The notes: generated from the sequence alone by a model not told the origin. 64,000 nucleotides of DNA from Anthopleura xanthogrammica (GCA_964019055.1 OZ025209.1:10661981-10725980), one strand, 5' to 3'; shown: positions 13,039 through 23,739, counted from the stretch's first letter. Program-made: numbers and translations.

Positions 13039-13553
13039 TCAAGCTTTTTGAATTAGTTTGTCACAAGACATTGGCATTGAGCATTGGATTCGCTCAGAAC
13101 CTTTCGTTCCTTGGCAAACACCCTTTCACGGTTAACTGAAGGAACACGGGCCCAAAGATGAGTTCAGGAACACGGGCAGAAAGCTCGGGCAGAACTAAAG
13201 TGTTTTAAACATGTGCATGCGCAATACGAGGGAATTTCGTTCTAGATTTCAGTTTACAAAATTAATATATTTTCTTTAGTTTGGGGACTGATATCCATTA
13301 GCAAATAAGCCCCATTTACACGGATGTAGTTTAAAAAAAAAGTTTATTAAAAAAGTGCTAGTTTGTACTTTTATTTTGCGTTTACACGACATCCATTGAA
13401 TAAGCAATGCAATGAGCCCGTGATGTTTTAAAAACGCTGTCAAAAGCGGAGCGTTTTGAAAGCGATCCGGTTTCAGGTTCCTTGTAAACAGTGCAACCGT
13501 GTTAATTTCATTGTTTAGAAGCCAGGACTCCGCTTTGAAAAGGGTAATCTCCC

Positions 13554-13616
13554 CCGCAGCCGTTTTTAGGGTCGTCACGCAACACTCTCGCATGACGACC
13601 CTAAAAACGGCTGCGG
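13554..13616. repeat. Perfect 24-bp inverted repeat hairpin
   Basis: The arms 13554-13577 and 13593-13616 are exact reverse complements (outer bases CCGCAGCCG, inner GGGTCGTCA) around a 15-nt loop. The surroundings (13300-13690) include other recurring GTTTACAC-like motifs. It is probably the core or one end of a fold-back element; its edges are not clear. Confidence 0.75.
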
Positions 13617-13619
13617 TGG

Positions 13620-14400
13620 AGACTATGACAAGGGTGGCCTGGAAATAATATTAAGTGTCATACCGTTCTCGTGTAAACGCTCTGTAACCGACCGTCCCGG
13701 TTTTAATGTTCATGAAACCGGGATTAAAATAGGATGTTGCCTAGATACCAGATGTTGTTGTCATGCTTTAAAATGACCATTAAAAAAAAACACTTAAAAA
13801 GCTTTGTAATATTTGTTATTTATTTTATAAAATTGTTGCTAGATATTTTGATATTTACACTTAGGCATTGTTTTATTATATATTATTTCAATGTATTGAC
13901 AATGTTTCTATCAAATTCGTATCTAAGGGAGATTTTAACTTAGATGAGTGTCAAATATGGCCGTCAAAATTGAAAACATTTTCGATGATCCTAACTTTCA
14001 AAATGTGCTAATTTTACTTCAAATAACGCGTGCGTGATTCATTTGTTTATTTACAAAAAGAGAATAAGATTTACCGATGTGCAGCAAAATGACGATTGTT
14101 TATATGGGCCTTAAAACTGACGTTTCTTTAAGGAATGGTAATGGCGGTTTGAACACTCGCGTACGTGGAATTTCGACGTCAAAAAAGATTCCTTAAAATC
14201 TCCCATAGATAAGAACATTATAAAGTATAATACATTCTTATTCGTGTGTCTTTAAAATGCAATTCATTGGTCGTATAATAATCGAATGTTTTGGCCAAAA
14301 GTAAGCGATTTTTTTTAATGATTTTCAGTTCTTTCATTCGGCGTAGCGTTCCTTTTTTTCTTTGGTGTATTTTGTGTAACTTATCTTGTAAAACAGTTTG
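13620..14400. other. Non-genic AT-rich stretch
   Basis: No supported gene, RNA or clear repeat. Short open frames are dominated by AT-rich codons and lack splice or domain support. Confidence 0.5.
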
Positions 14401-14406
14401 TTAAAT

Positions 14407-14552
14407 AATGGTAATTGAACTAAGTGGAGTGCAATTTGGTCTGATATCAAACGCGCGATAACAAAATCACACGACCGCGTAGCGGGAGTGTGATTTGTAA
14501 TCGCAAGTTTGATATCAGACCAAAATTGCACGACACAAAGTTCAATTATCAC
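14407..14552. mobile_element. Palindromic MITE-like element
   Basis: About 60-bp inverted arms. The left reads GTAATTGAAC then GTGCAATTTGGTCTGATATC; the right carries the complements GATATCAGACC, TTGCAC and GTTCAATTATC. The centre has a CGCGTAGCGG loop. No coding capacity. Confidence 0.7.
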
Positions 14553-14940
14553 TTTATTATATCCATTTTGAAATCATACTAGATAGACACTAAATTTGTG
14601 ATAAATACAAAAGTATTTATTCACAAATAGCCAGTATTTTGTTTCTTTTTGTAACAAAAAATTCCAGTCAAACTTGAGAAAAGCTACATTTTATGTTCCT
14701 TATTTGCTGTAATCTGATTGGCTGATTACATACAATCCTGTAATCTGATTGGTTACCTTTTCTAGTGTTGGATTGTGATTGGCTGACAAAAAGATGCGAT
14801 TCGGACTCAAAATAGTGCGATTCGGACTCAAAATAGTGCGATTTGGACTCAAAATAGTGCGATTCGTGCTTGAATCAATCTACTGAGAGCCAATCAGATT
14901 ACAGGATTTGCTAGTGATTCCAAAGTGGATATAATAAAGT
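14549..14940. repeat. Composite repeat with 21-bp tandem units
   Basis: The edges form an inverted pair (ACTTTATTATATCC near 14551 and GGATATAATAAAGT near 14927). Inside are about four tandem copies of a 21-bp unit, GTGCGATTCGGACTCAAAATA (14794-14870). There are also several CTGATTGG boxes in both orientations. It adjoins the palindrome at 14407-14552, and both may belong to one larger element. Confidence 0.6.
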
Positions 14941-15860
14941 CTGATATCACAATCGATATGGAGAAAAGTTTTTTTTTCTTGTTTCATATTCATCCAAGGT
15001 TTCGTCAGAGGAAGTGAATTCGCCATTAACATGTAACTGGTTGATTGGTTGATGTGCGTCATCTCGTGCTCTGATTGGCTCAGAGCGGAAAGCCACTTGA
15101 GTGTCACAGATTGCGTTTTACAAGAAGCTTAGTACCTGACATGAAATTATAGGCAATTATCAAATCATAAGATATAGAAAATTTGAGTATTGCAGTGTCC
15201 AAAGTAGACGAAAGAATGCAAGAAAACCTACATTAACAAAAACTAAACAAATGCACAAATAAACAAACAGACGAGCGAAAACGAACCCGTCAACACACAC
15301 TCGCAGATATATTATTTCGCTTCAAAAGTTTAAGGAGACTTTTTCAATATTTAGAGCATTCTCCTTCAATATTAAGTCAAAATTTTCCCCTTATCTTTAT
15401 CACATCTATTCAGCTTTTTTTGTTTTCAGAAAAGACTTGATTGTATTAGTCACAATTTATGAGACAACGATTAAGAAACTCCTCGGAGAGATCTGCTGTG
15501 ACGTCGTTAGTCAACATCAAACATCTCCAGGGTATAATTACTGTCCGTCGCGTTCCTTTGATCCCATAATTTGATCAAATCATTCGATCGAAAAGGCCTG
15601 AGAATTACAAGAAGATACACTTTGCTGTTTCCTCGCGTATGGGTGACGTCAGAGTCCATTCGAATTCTTCCTCGAGGTTTTCCAAGGCAAGACCAACCCC
15701 GGAGCTATAGTACGATAATTGTAGTTCATGTATTTTAAATGAATTGGTTTGTGATAAAATGCACGTTTTTATCAATGTTTATATCCATATTTCAACTGAT
15801 CCTCTGAGTGTGATATCGCTTTATGACGTCTTGAAGAACTTCTCTCAATCGAAAATATTC

Positions 15861-16376
15861 TCACTCAAAAAGAGACTCAACAAGACCTTCTCTGAATATT
15901 CTTTCCGTTGCGTACTGCTTTACCTTCATCCAAAGTCTGTCAGGGTTCTTGCTTGATTTTCCACAGTATTTATCATAATGCATTTTATAAATAAGGTCTC
16001 TTCCTTCAAATATGTCCATATGAACAATACTTAAAATCCAATTCACTCGTTTCGGAGAAAAGTCGTAAATAACATTGCCATAGTCTTGAAGAAACGCTGA
16101 GCGAAATTCCGTCCAAGATACATTTGTTCGTGGATCAAAGTGTCTTTTCCAGAAGTCAACTTGCTGGTTTTGAATGGAAGACATTGCTGTTTCAGTCCTG
16201 GGTCTTCGAAAACCGCAGCTCATTAAACTTTCAGTTGATAATCTTCGAGTAGACTTGTTGAAATTTAGCCTTGTCGAAGATTCGATGGTTGCAGAGCGTT
16301 TTAAAAACATGAAATCTTTTTTCTCTTTTCTTTTTGTCTTTTCCTCTTCCATTTTTGTGTCTGGAAAAAATGACAT
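15861..16376 (-). CDS. Uncharacterised 171-residue ORF
   Basis: Complete ATG-to-TGA frame of 171 codons. The N-terminal third is charged and Ser/Arg-rich (residues about 8-60). The rest is globular-looking, with FWKRHF near residue 75, VSWTEF near 86 and a Leu/Ile/Trp-spaced helix pattern (WILSIVHMD). I recognise no family. The balanced composition and length make it the best coding candidate between 7 and 33 kb. A consensus-like donor (GA|GTGAGA) overlaps the stop, so it may instead be the first exon of a longer spliced gene. No signal peptide or membrane segment is seen. Confidence 0.45.
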   Translation of the reverse strand: MSFFPDTKMEEEKTKRKEKKDFMFLKRSATIESSTRLNFNKSTRRLSTESLMSCGFRRPRTETAMSSIQNQQVDFWKRHFDPRTNVSWTEFRSAFLQDYGNVIYDFSPKRVNWILSIVHMDIFEGRDLIYKMHYDKYCGKSSKNPDRLWMKVKQYATERIFREGLVESLFE

Positions 16377-16399
16377 AAAATGTTCAACATTTCAAGCGC

Positions 16400-17580
16400 T
16401 GACAATCGAAAATCATTTTGAGCTTAAGAGGGGATGTCAGCAAAAATCGAACATTCGCCGGCAACAGCCGAAAGTTCGATTTCGCTCAAATTTTGGTATT
16501 AGGTAGGCCTATATGCGAGATATATCATGGTATCTTTCATTTGTCGAAATATCGCTTCATTTCCGAGAAAAACGAGAAAAACGAAATTGTCAATAATTGA
16601 CCTTTTGAGAGAGCCAAAATGTACTCCAACTTCGGGAGGCTCGCGTGCTTTTGCAAAAATATGTACATGTTTAATTCTTCAAAAACAGTTTTATATGGTG
16701 TTTTAACTTTAAAAATCTGAATGATTTCATTGTCTTGCAATAAATTTATGATGGTGAAAAAAATTATTTACCAGGGTACTTTGACGCCTTGTGAAAAGTA
16801 AAAAAAATTCAAAAAATGTTTTCACCATGATGTGCTAAACAAAATAAAGGGACGATATTACGAAAATTAATTTTGTTCGATTTTTGCTGACATTTTCTAT
16901 GTTTGCATTTTAATCATCGTCAAAACTATATAATCTTACATGTAGCACTTGTAGAATAAAACTAGGGCCTTCAATGCACGAAACTCTTTTTTTTTTAAAA
17001 CATTCAACCGTGAATTTTCGAATTATAGTTAAAATTATACAAGCTTACAATTCCAATTCTCCAAACTCGACCGGTGTACGTAAATCACAGAAAATCGGTG
17101 ACGAATATAATTTACCAACCTTTTTCACAAGGATTTTCTTTCATGCTTCTGTTAAAAACACCGAACATCCGCCATGCACTTACTCTCGTCTGATAACTCT
17201 TCTCTGAACCAGAACTACTAGTAGTATTGTTAATGTTTTGCAGGCTAAAAACTAGTATTTAGATAACAATCTTTACTAAAATAGAATAAGACGCTTATAC
17301 TCAAATCCCCCTCATACTTGGCACGTCAAAAGCTTGGTATGATACATCATAAATATAAATTGGGAAATATTTTTTGTGTGGAAAACTAGACCACCAAGAG
17401 GGCAGGCGCTGGAAAGACTGAAAGACTTAGTTAAGATTGAGATATTTGTATTATTTTTGAGTTGATTAAAATCTTCAAATTTTTCAATTTTAAATTGAAG
17501 TTAATGAGTCAGATCCGGCATTTGTTTGAACTTCGAGATTGAAAAAGGTTTATCAGATCAGTTGAAAGATTTCCCTTTCT
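16400..17580. other. Non-genic stretch
   Basis: AT-rich DNA upstream of the ORF ending at 16376. It would contain that gene's promoter if the ORF is real. I see no other gene or clear repeat. Confidence 0.45.
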
Positions 17581-17589
17581 TTTGTAATC

Positions 17590-18035
17590 AGTTTTGTTTT
17601 TGTGTTTGTATTTGCAATGGTATTTGTATTTTAGTTGTATTTGTAGTTGTATTTGTAGTTGTATTTGTAGTTGTATTTGTAGTTGTATTTGTAGTTGTAT
17701 TTGTAGTTGTATTTGTAGTTGTATTTGTAGTTGTATTTGTAGTTGTATTTGTAGTTGTAGTTGTATTTGTAGTTGTATTTGTAGTTGTATTTGTATTTGT
17801 AGTTGTATTTGTAGTTGTATTTGTAGTTGTATTTGTAGTTGTAGTTGTAGTTGTAGTTGTAGTTGTAGTTGTAGTTGTAGTTGTAGTTGTAGTTGTAGTT
17901 GTAGTTGTATTTGTATTTGTATTTGTAGTTGTATTTGTAGTTGTAGCTGTATTTGTAGTTGTATTTGTAGTCGTATTTTAGTTGTATTTGTAGTCGTATT
18001 TTAGTTGTATTTGTAGTTGTATTTGTAGTTGTAGT
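17590..18035 (+). repeat. TTGTAG/TTTGTA hexamer minisatellite
   Basis: About 440 bp of alternating GTTGTA and TTTGTA hexamers, including a pure GTTGTA block at about 17838-17905. The hexamer period keeps frames open, giving the false V/F and C/S-rich ORFs. The right edge decays into TTTATATTTG-like sequence to about 18160. Confidence 0.95.
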
Positions 18036-18177
18036 TGTATTGCATTTGCATTAATTTATATTTGCGTTTTTGTTTATATTCGTATTGGTATGATTTCTAT
18101 CTATATTTGTATTTATATTTGCATTGTTTTGTATCGTGTATATTTATTCATGTTTGTAATTGTATTATCAAACATCA

Positions 18178-18353
18178 TATAAGCCAGTTCAAAGTTTAAG
18201 AATGGTTTTCAGTGCGCATGCGATTTTATCCCGAATTTTTCACCTTCTTTTGTTTGATCAAAAACAAAAGAAGGTTTAAACAAAACGGTGAGAAATTCGG
18301 GATAAAATCGCACGCGCACTGAAAACCATTTTTAAACTTTGAACTGGCTTATA
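18178..18353. mobile_element. Near-perfect 176-bp palindrome (MITE)
   Basis: The ends are TATAAGCCAGTTCAAAG and CTTTGAACTGGCTTATA. The arms pair along almost the whole length, including TTTTCAGTGCGC, TTTTATCCCGAA and a central CCTTCTTTTGTTT/AAACAAAAGAAGG. The terminal TA on each side would fit a TA target, as for Tc1/mariner-type MITEs. The class is inference. No coding capacity. Confidence 0.8.
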
Positions 18354-18473
18354 CAGTATCCGTATTAACTAGTTTTTGCATTTTAGTGGGTTAGTATTTG
18401 TAATTTTTTTAGTCAATGTTTTGGATGGTTTTTTTCTTTTCTTTTCGTAATTGAGTTTAACTTTTTCTCTTTT

Positions 18474-18477
18474 AATT

Positions 18478-18513
<36 letters not shown>

Positions 18514-18522
18514 TTTTTCTTT
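18474..18522 (+). repeat. TTTC microsatellite
   Basis: About 48 bp of TTTC units with a few interruptions. Confidence 0.9.
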
Positions 18523-18524
18523 CC

Positions 18525-19865
18525 CCTTACAAATTGATCATTCCAGGACTACGTGCCTTGCTTCTCAGAAATTATTATATTCCACTGGAGCAATTATTCC
18601 TATTTACTTACTCCTATTTACTGTACAGATTGATCACCCGGTATAATGATATTACGCCTGCATATGTGAATGCTACCACACATTGTTTCTGCGACTACGT
18701 GATGTTTGAACCCAAATAATGTGTTTGCGCCTATAGGGATGAGTGACGAGAGCGCTATATTATAGTCGTATGTGAGTTGAGTTGTTTTTTACTTGTCTGA
18801 CTTGCCACGAGAAAGAAAGCCATTTCAGTGTTAAAATTGTTTCAAAATACCATTCTAGTGTTTATTGTTCAAGATTTGCTGCCCTTTTCTGCAAGGAGGA
18901 AATAATTAAACTCGCAATTTGTCACTGAGCCCGGGCCACCTGTGATTGATTTTGATTGGATGGAGTTCCTTTACTTAGTTTAATCGACTTGTAACCGAGA
19001 ACCCATTTGTATGTAATTCAAGACACCGTTAGTCTCTCAGCTTCCTCTTTGCGAAATCCACTAAGCCGACAGTACGTGCCCAAGAGTATTGCACTTTTTT
19101 CGTATTATCCAAACCGATCACGTTCGTTCATAACTTCGTGCTTTGTCAAGAAAATGACGCGTTCAGTTTCATCATCGCTGAAACACATTACGTCGAGTCA
19201 TTTTACATTCAAAACGTTTTGAAGATGATGGTATTTGAAGAGAATCAAGTACATTTTTCTAGCGTTAAATGCTCAAATGCTGATCAGGATTGACACTACG
19301 TATACAAACTTGTACGTCCATTAATTCCGACCTACAACTCCAACCCGTGTGGGTGGTATAGCTAGAGGCATCGCCGGCTCATGTCAAATTATCTTTGATA
19401 TTCAGCACTCGAGTCAACCCAATACTGGTATGACATAAAAATATATAAGTGCTATTGATCCCTCCTGTAGAGTACCAACTATTGACCATGTCATGATATG
19501 ATGGACAATACCGATTACAAGCTAAGCTTGCACAGCCCGGACATCCGCATTAGATATTGGCCATCTATTCTTAGCCGAGACCAAGTTTTAAATTCAAGAA
19601 CATTTGGTCTAAAAACATGGCTTTTAAGTCACGTATTGGTAATTATGATTTTGCTTCCCCCACCCCACCCCCTTGCGTGGAAAGTTGGCAAGGTTGACCT
19701 TCTCGAGAAACATTCCGGTTTTTTGTAAATAATCCTGATAAATTTATATTAACTTGGGTGAACAAATTCTACATGAATACCCAATTGGTCCACGTTCACT
19801 CATACACACTATACCACTACATTCAATATTCTATGTACACAACTTTCAAATTGCAAATCACCCTC
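18525..19865. other. Non-genic stretch
   Basis: No supported gene or RNA. Short frames present here lack splice support and recognisable domains. Confidence 0.45.
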
Positions 19866-19869
19866 TTGG

Positions 19870-19871
<2 letters not shown>

Positions 19872-19960
<89 letters not shown>
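19872..19960 (+). repeat. GA dinucleotide microsatellite
   Basis: About 88 bp of almost uninterrupted GA. The poly-RE frames that cross it are artefacts. Confidence 0.97.
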
Positions 19961-19962
<2 letters not shown>

Positions 19963-19979
19963 TCAAAAGACATTAGTGG

Positions 19980-21045
19980 AGGCCGTACAGGTTGTTACAA
20001 TTGGCAAAGAATTCGAAGAGTGAAATCAATTATTTTGTTAAATTTCACCAATATGGCGGCTACAAATACCAGGAGTTGGGAAAAAGCGCAGTCAGACTTA
20101 CTGCGCCTATCAACTATCATTTCACATTGTTATAAGTTATTCGCCGAATGTACTCATATATCCTTCGGGTTTTATTTAGTTCTCTTTTCCACTCATTCAT
20201 TCTATTCTTAGCTAAGCTAAAATGTCCCCAATACTCCGTTAACTGTGAATCTTTCTTGAAATGTATTGATCTCGTAACTTGGAGATCAACTTCATGTTAA
20301 AAAAGTTAAACGTTATCATATCGATGTCAGAAAAAATCTGACAAAAAAAAACTCCCGCCAAAAATAAACCTCCATTCTTGCCTCAAGTATTTCATCGTCT
20401 CAGCTTGTAATGCTCGCCATATCGTTCTATCTTAGTCATTTACTTTTATGTTGACATTAAGTGGCATTTTTTCTGAAAACAAAATCTTGTGCTCGGAGGG
20501 ATTGTATTTATAGCATTGATTCTTCCTACATATATACATACTTTCGTGACTATTTCCTAGTCCCTCATGGGTATGACATAATTGCACACTACAGCCGGAA
20601 GTCAAAAGCGGTCTGTGAGGGGTTTCTGTATTGAATCACGCGACTTGATAGCGGCAACAACTCGGTTATTCTTGTCATTAAACGAGTTATTTTAGGGGCA
20701 ATTTACAGTTTCTTGACCTGGAAGGCGGTTTCCCTGTGGTGTCAGAGATCTGCTCGCACCAGGGCCCAACTTGAACAAAACAAAATAAAGCCCACAACAC
20801 AAACATCTTCTGGCATCAAAATACTTTATTGTTGCTGGTAAAGCCATTTACCTATCCCAATCTTTATCAATACAGAACGTATAGTTCTAATTACTTTTGC
20901 CTTTTCCGACATGGTTATTATGCAATTCCCTGTATTCATTGAAAAACAGTTTTGATCGAAATGAATAAGCTAGAAATGAATAGAACTACAGTTCTAGAGA
21001 CTTATTTGAACATCTAGAAAGCTATTTTTTATTCCACGATTATTC
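19980..21045. other. Non-genic stretch left of the tRNA array
   Basis: No gene seen. The right-hand end, CTCTTGGTACGTAGG at 21046-21060, is one copy of a 15-bp direct repeat flanking the tRNA array. Confidence 0.5.
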
Positions 21046-21121
21046 CTCTTGGTACGTAGGTATTGATCAGATATCGGTGTTTTACTAATAATCATATTAT
21101 CTTCAAAAGGCAAAATTGAAT

Positions 21122-21195
21122 CGTCCCTGGGTGGGCTCGAACCACCAACCTTTCGGTTTACAGCCAAACGCGCTAACCGATTGCGCCACAGAGAC
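21122..21195 (-). tRNA. tRNA, Asn-type body with GUA (Tyr) anticodon
   Basis: A 74-nt cloverleaf on the minus strand: acceptor GTCTCTG pairs with CAGGGAC, discriminator G, D-arm GCGC...GCGC, T-arm GGTGG-TTCGAGC-CCACC. The anticodon loop is CTGTAAA, giving GTA, where the other five copies have CTGTTAA (GTT, Asn). A second change (TTTGG) leaves a U-G pair in the anticodon stem. There is no intron, unlike typical eukaryotic tRNA-Tyr. A TTTT terminator lies 6 nt downstream. By anticodon it reads Tyr codons; by body it is tRNA-Asn. It may be a pseudogene or an anticodon-shifted gene. Confidence 0.85.
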
Positions 21196-21282
21196 CTGAC
21201 GATGATGAATCTAGTTCGTATTGATCAGATATCGGTGTTTTACTAATAATCACGAATATTATCTTCAAAAGGCAAAATTAGA

Positions 21283-21299
21283 CGTCCCTGGGTGGGTTC

Positions 21300-21350
<51 letters not shown>

Positions 21351-21356
21351 AGAGAC
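21283..21356 (-). tRNA. tRNA-Asn (GUU), copy 2
   Basis: 74-nt intact cloverleaf, anticodon loop CTGTTAA (GTT). The T-loop reads TTCGAAC. The pol III boxes A and B are internal, and TTTT follows within about 12 nt. It needs added CCA, as usual in eukaryotes. Confidence 0.93.
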
Positions 21357-21443
21357 CTGACGATGATGATTCTAGTTCGTATTGATCAGATGTTGGTGTT
21401 TTACTAATAATCACAAATATTATCTTCAAAAGGCAAAATGAAT

Positions 21444-21478
21444 CGTCCCTGGGTGGGCTCGAACCACCAACCTTTCGA

Positions 21479-21511
<33 letters not shown>

Positions 21512-21517
21512 AGAGAC
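21444..21517 (-). tRNA. tRNA-Asn (GUU), copy 3
   Basis: 74 nt, anticodon GTT. One anticodon-stem base differs from the other copies (CGATT on the plus strand), turning a G-C pair into G-U. This is still compatible with folding. TTTT lies 6 nt downstream. Confidence 0.9.
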
Positions 21518-21604
21518 TTGACGATGATGATTCTAGTTCGTATTGATCAGATATCGGTGTTTTACTAATAATCACAAATATTATCTTCAAAAGACAAAAT
21601 GAAA

Positions 21605-21611
21605 CGTCCCT

Positions 21612-21672
<61 letters not shown>

Positions 21673-21678
21673 AGAGAC
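21605..21678 (-). tRNA. tRNA-Asn (GUU), copy 4
   Basis: 74 nt, anticodon GTT. The T-loop is TTCAAGC, a G-to-A change in box B shared with copy 6. The stems are intact and a TTTT terminator follows. Confidence 0.92.
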
Positions 21679-21765
21679 CTGACGATGATGATTCTAGTTC
21701 GTATTGATCAGATGTTGGTGTTTTACTAATAATCACAAATATTATCTTCAAAAGGCAAAATGAAT

Positions 21766-21782
21766 CGTCCCTGGGTGGGCTC

Positions 21783-21833
<51 letters not shown>

Positions 21834-21839
21834 AGAGAC
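21766..21839 (-). tRNA. tRNA-Asn (GUU), copy 5
   Basis: 74 nt, anticodon GTT, T-loop TTCGAGC, all stems paired, and TTTT 6 nt downstream. This is closest to the canonical eukaryotic tRNA-Asn sequence. Confidence 0.94.
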
Positions 21840-21926
21840 CTGACGATGATGATTCTAGTTCGTATTGATCAGATATTGGTGTTTTACTTATAATCACAAA
21901 TATTATCTTCAAAAGGCAAAATGAAA

Positions 21927-21933
21927 CGTCCCT

Positions 21934-21994
<61 letters not shown>

Positions 21995-22000
21995 AGAGAC
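21927..22000 (-). tRNA. tRNA-Asn (GUU), copy 6
   Basis: 74 nt, anticodon GTT, T-loop TTCAAGC as in copy 4. It is the first gene of the array in the direction of transcription. TTTT follows. Confidence 0.92.
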
Positions 22001-22101
22001 CTTATGATGATGAATCTAGTTCGTATTGATCAGATATCGGTGTTTTACTAATAATCACAAATATTATCTTCAAAAGGCAAAATGAACTCTTGGTACGTAG
22101 G

Positions 22102-23240
22102 GTTAGAGGCACCAAAATAGACCCCTTTCAGCCCTTAGGTTTCCAATTCTCAGGACATTGACATTGTTTTTGTCAGTTTTGTCCTCCAAATTGAGCTTCT
22201 TTTACGTTACGTGCAAGGGGTCTATAAGGACACAAGATGCCGGGGCCGTGCGATGTCCACAAAATCAGCCCCACAATTCCAAGCGCCACGAGGTCATTAC
22301 CAGTATTCTATTGAACTTTGAAAAGGATAAATGAAGACTTTATCAAATGGGTAATTCAAAGCCGACAAAGGAATGATATATCTTGTACTATACACACTAA
22401 TGCAAGGGCGGTGCACGGACTAATTCTTGCGTTTTAAGTTCTACTAAGAAAGGGCTGATGAAAAGTTGAACGTTTTTTAGCATTTCAGCTTTATACTTGC
22501 GTTTCAACTAAGATATTTATTTCATTTTCTCATTATGACCTATTTTCCATTCTGTCTTTCTTCAGTTTCATGCCTTTTACAGTACTTTTTGTTTATCTAT
22601 CACTGACGGCCTCTTTTTTCTAACTTCTTCAGTATCTTCTTCTACTTTTTCAGTTCTACGTTTCTTTTTTCTTTCTCACTTTTTCTTTCTGTTTTTATAT
22701 GTTTTACTATCTTTTATCATCGTCTTTTTTCTTTCTTTTTTCCTCTTTCGTTCTTTCTTTCTTTTTTCCTCTTTCGTTCTTTCTTTTTCTTCGTGTTTAG
22801 TTTTTCCTTCCCTTTCTTTTCATCGTTACTTTTTCAACCTAACTTCTTCGGGCGGATTTAAAAAGCTCTTCTATCATACATATATATGCCAGATAGCCTG
22901 GAGCTAAAATCAAACAGCCTCTTAATTACATCTAGAAAGTTAATTAATACATTAACGAGTCTTTCTAGAACCCTAGATCCGATATCTTATGCTCTACAGC
23001 CAATATTATGTACAATAGATATTTTTTCGAGTCATAATAACAATTCGATATTCATACAAAATGGGATCTATTGGCTACAATTGGTTAAAACATATTGTTT
23101 CCAACTGTTTTTGGCTTTGAAAGGTGGCATCTTTAAAATGACAATTCGCTGCGTTGACTTTCAACTTATTCGAGTTCGCAGAAACATGGTATTTTTTAAT
23201 CATGAAAATATAATAATTAAACTTAGATGCCAAACGAAAG
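22102..23240. other. Non-genic stretch
   Basis: No supported gene. 22600-22850 is pyrimidine-rich (TTTC/CTTT-like). The open frame at about 22886-23245 is not protein-like and lacks splice support. Confidence 0.5.
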
Positions 23241-23243
23241 GAT

Positions 23244-23389
23244 AATAGACCTTTCCCAAATTCTCTTTGGTGATCACGAAACAATGGTTTCAAGTCGAGG
23301 TTGTCCTTCATAAATAAAAGAACCAAGTTCAGTCTCGACTTGAAACCATTGTTTGGTGATCATCCACGCGAATTCGGGAAAGGTCTATT
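23244..23389. mobile_element. MITE-like inverted-repeat element
   Basis: 146 bp with arms of about 55 bp. The left begins AATAGACCTTTCCC and continues GGTGATCAC, AAACAATGG, TTTCAAGTCGAG. The right carries their complements, ending GGGAAAGGTCTATT. No coding capacity. Confidence 0.75.
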
Positions 23390-23436
23390 GTAAGAGAATT
23401 AACAGTAGAACCGATGCAAAAGTATATATATTTAAC

Positions 23437-23700
23437 AAATTTCTCGGCTTCGCCTCGTGAGTACATAACATTTTGACGTCATTTCGTGGTAAATAAGAGG
23501 ACATACCACGCAAAACTATCGGAAATTTGTTTTTTACCATAACAAAGTCAAATATAAGGTCCAAAAACGAATAAAAAGTTTGAAAGAAAAAAACGTTTGA
23601 AGCACTCGCTTGCTCCTTGCGCGAGCGATTCGTCATTTATCGGTATGTCCTCTTATTTACCACGGCTCTCGACCAATCAGCGCGCGAGAAATTTCACAGT
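23437..23700. repeat. Second inverted-repeat element
   Basis: GGTAAATAAGAGGACATACC near 23489-23508 is the exact complement of GGTATGTCCTCTTATTTACC near 23641-23660. The outer ends AAATTTCTCG and CGAGAAATTT also pair. A small GC-rich stem around CGCTCGCGCAAGG lies inside. A short AT dinucleotide run follows at 23715-23735. Confidence 0.6.
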
Positions 23701-23739
23701 TATGGTAAAAAAAAAAAATATATATATATATATATGTAT

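Larger units (their letters stand above)
21046..22101. repeat. 161-bp tandem array of tRNA genes with 15-bp flanking direct repeats
   Basis: Six tRNA genes begin at 21122, 21283, 21444, 21605, 21766 and 21927, exactly 161 bp apart, so spacers are duplicated with the genes. The repeated part spans about 21061-22086 (6.4 units) and starts and ends inside the spacer. CTCTTGGTACGTAGG lies directly outside it on both sides (21046-21060 and 22087-22101). Units 3 and 5 share GATGTTGG and AATCGTCCC. Units 4 and 6 share GAAACGTCCC and a TTGAACC T-arm. This points to amplification of a 322-bp dimer. Confidence 0.95.

Noticed and set aside
11232..13139. Frames of 549-635 codons (poly-S/I, D/I, M/I, H/Y)
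   Set aside because: All arise from the 18-bp repeat, which leaves several frames open on both strands. No promoter, splice or non-repeat domain supports a protein.
21061..22086. CRISPR-like alternating repeat and spacer pattern
   Set aside because: Both repeat and spacer are conserved, and the repeated core folds as tRNA-Asn.
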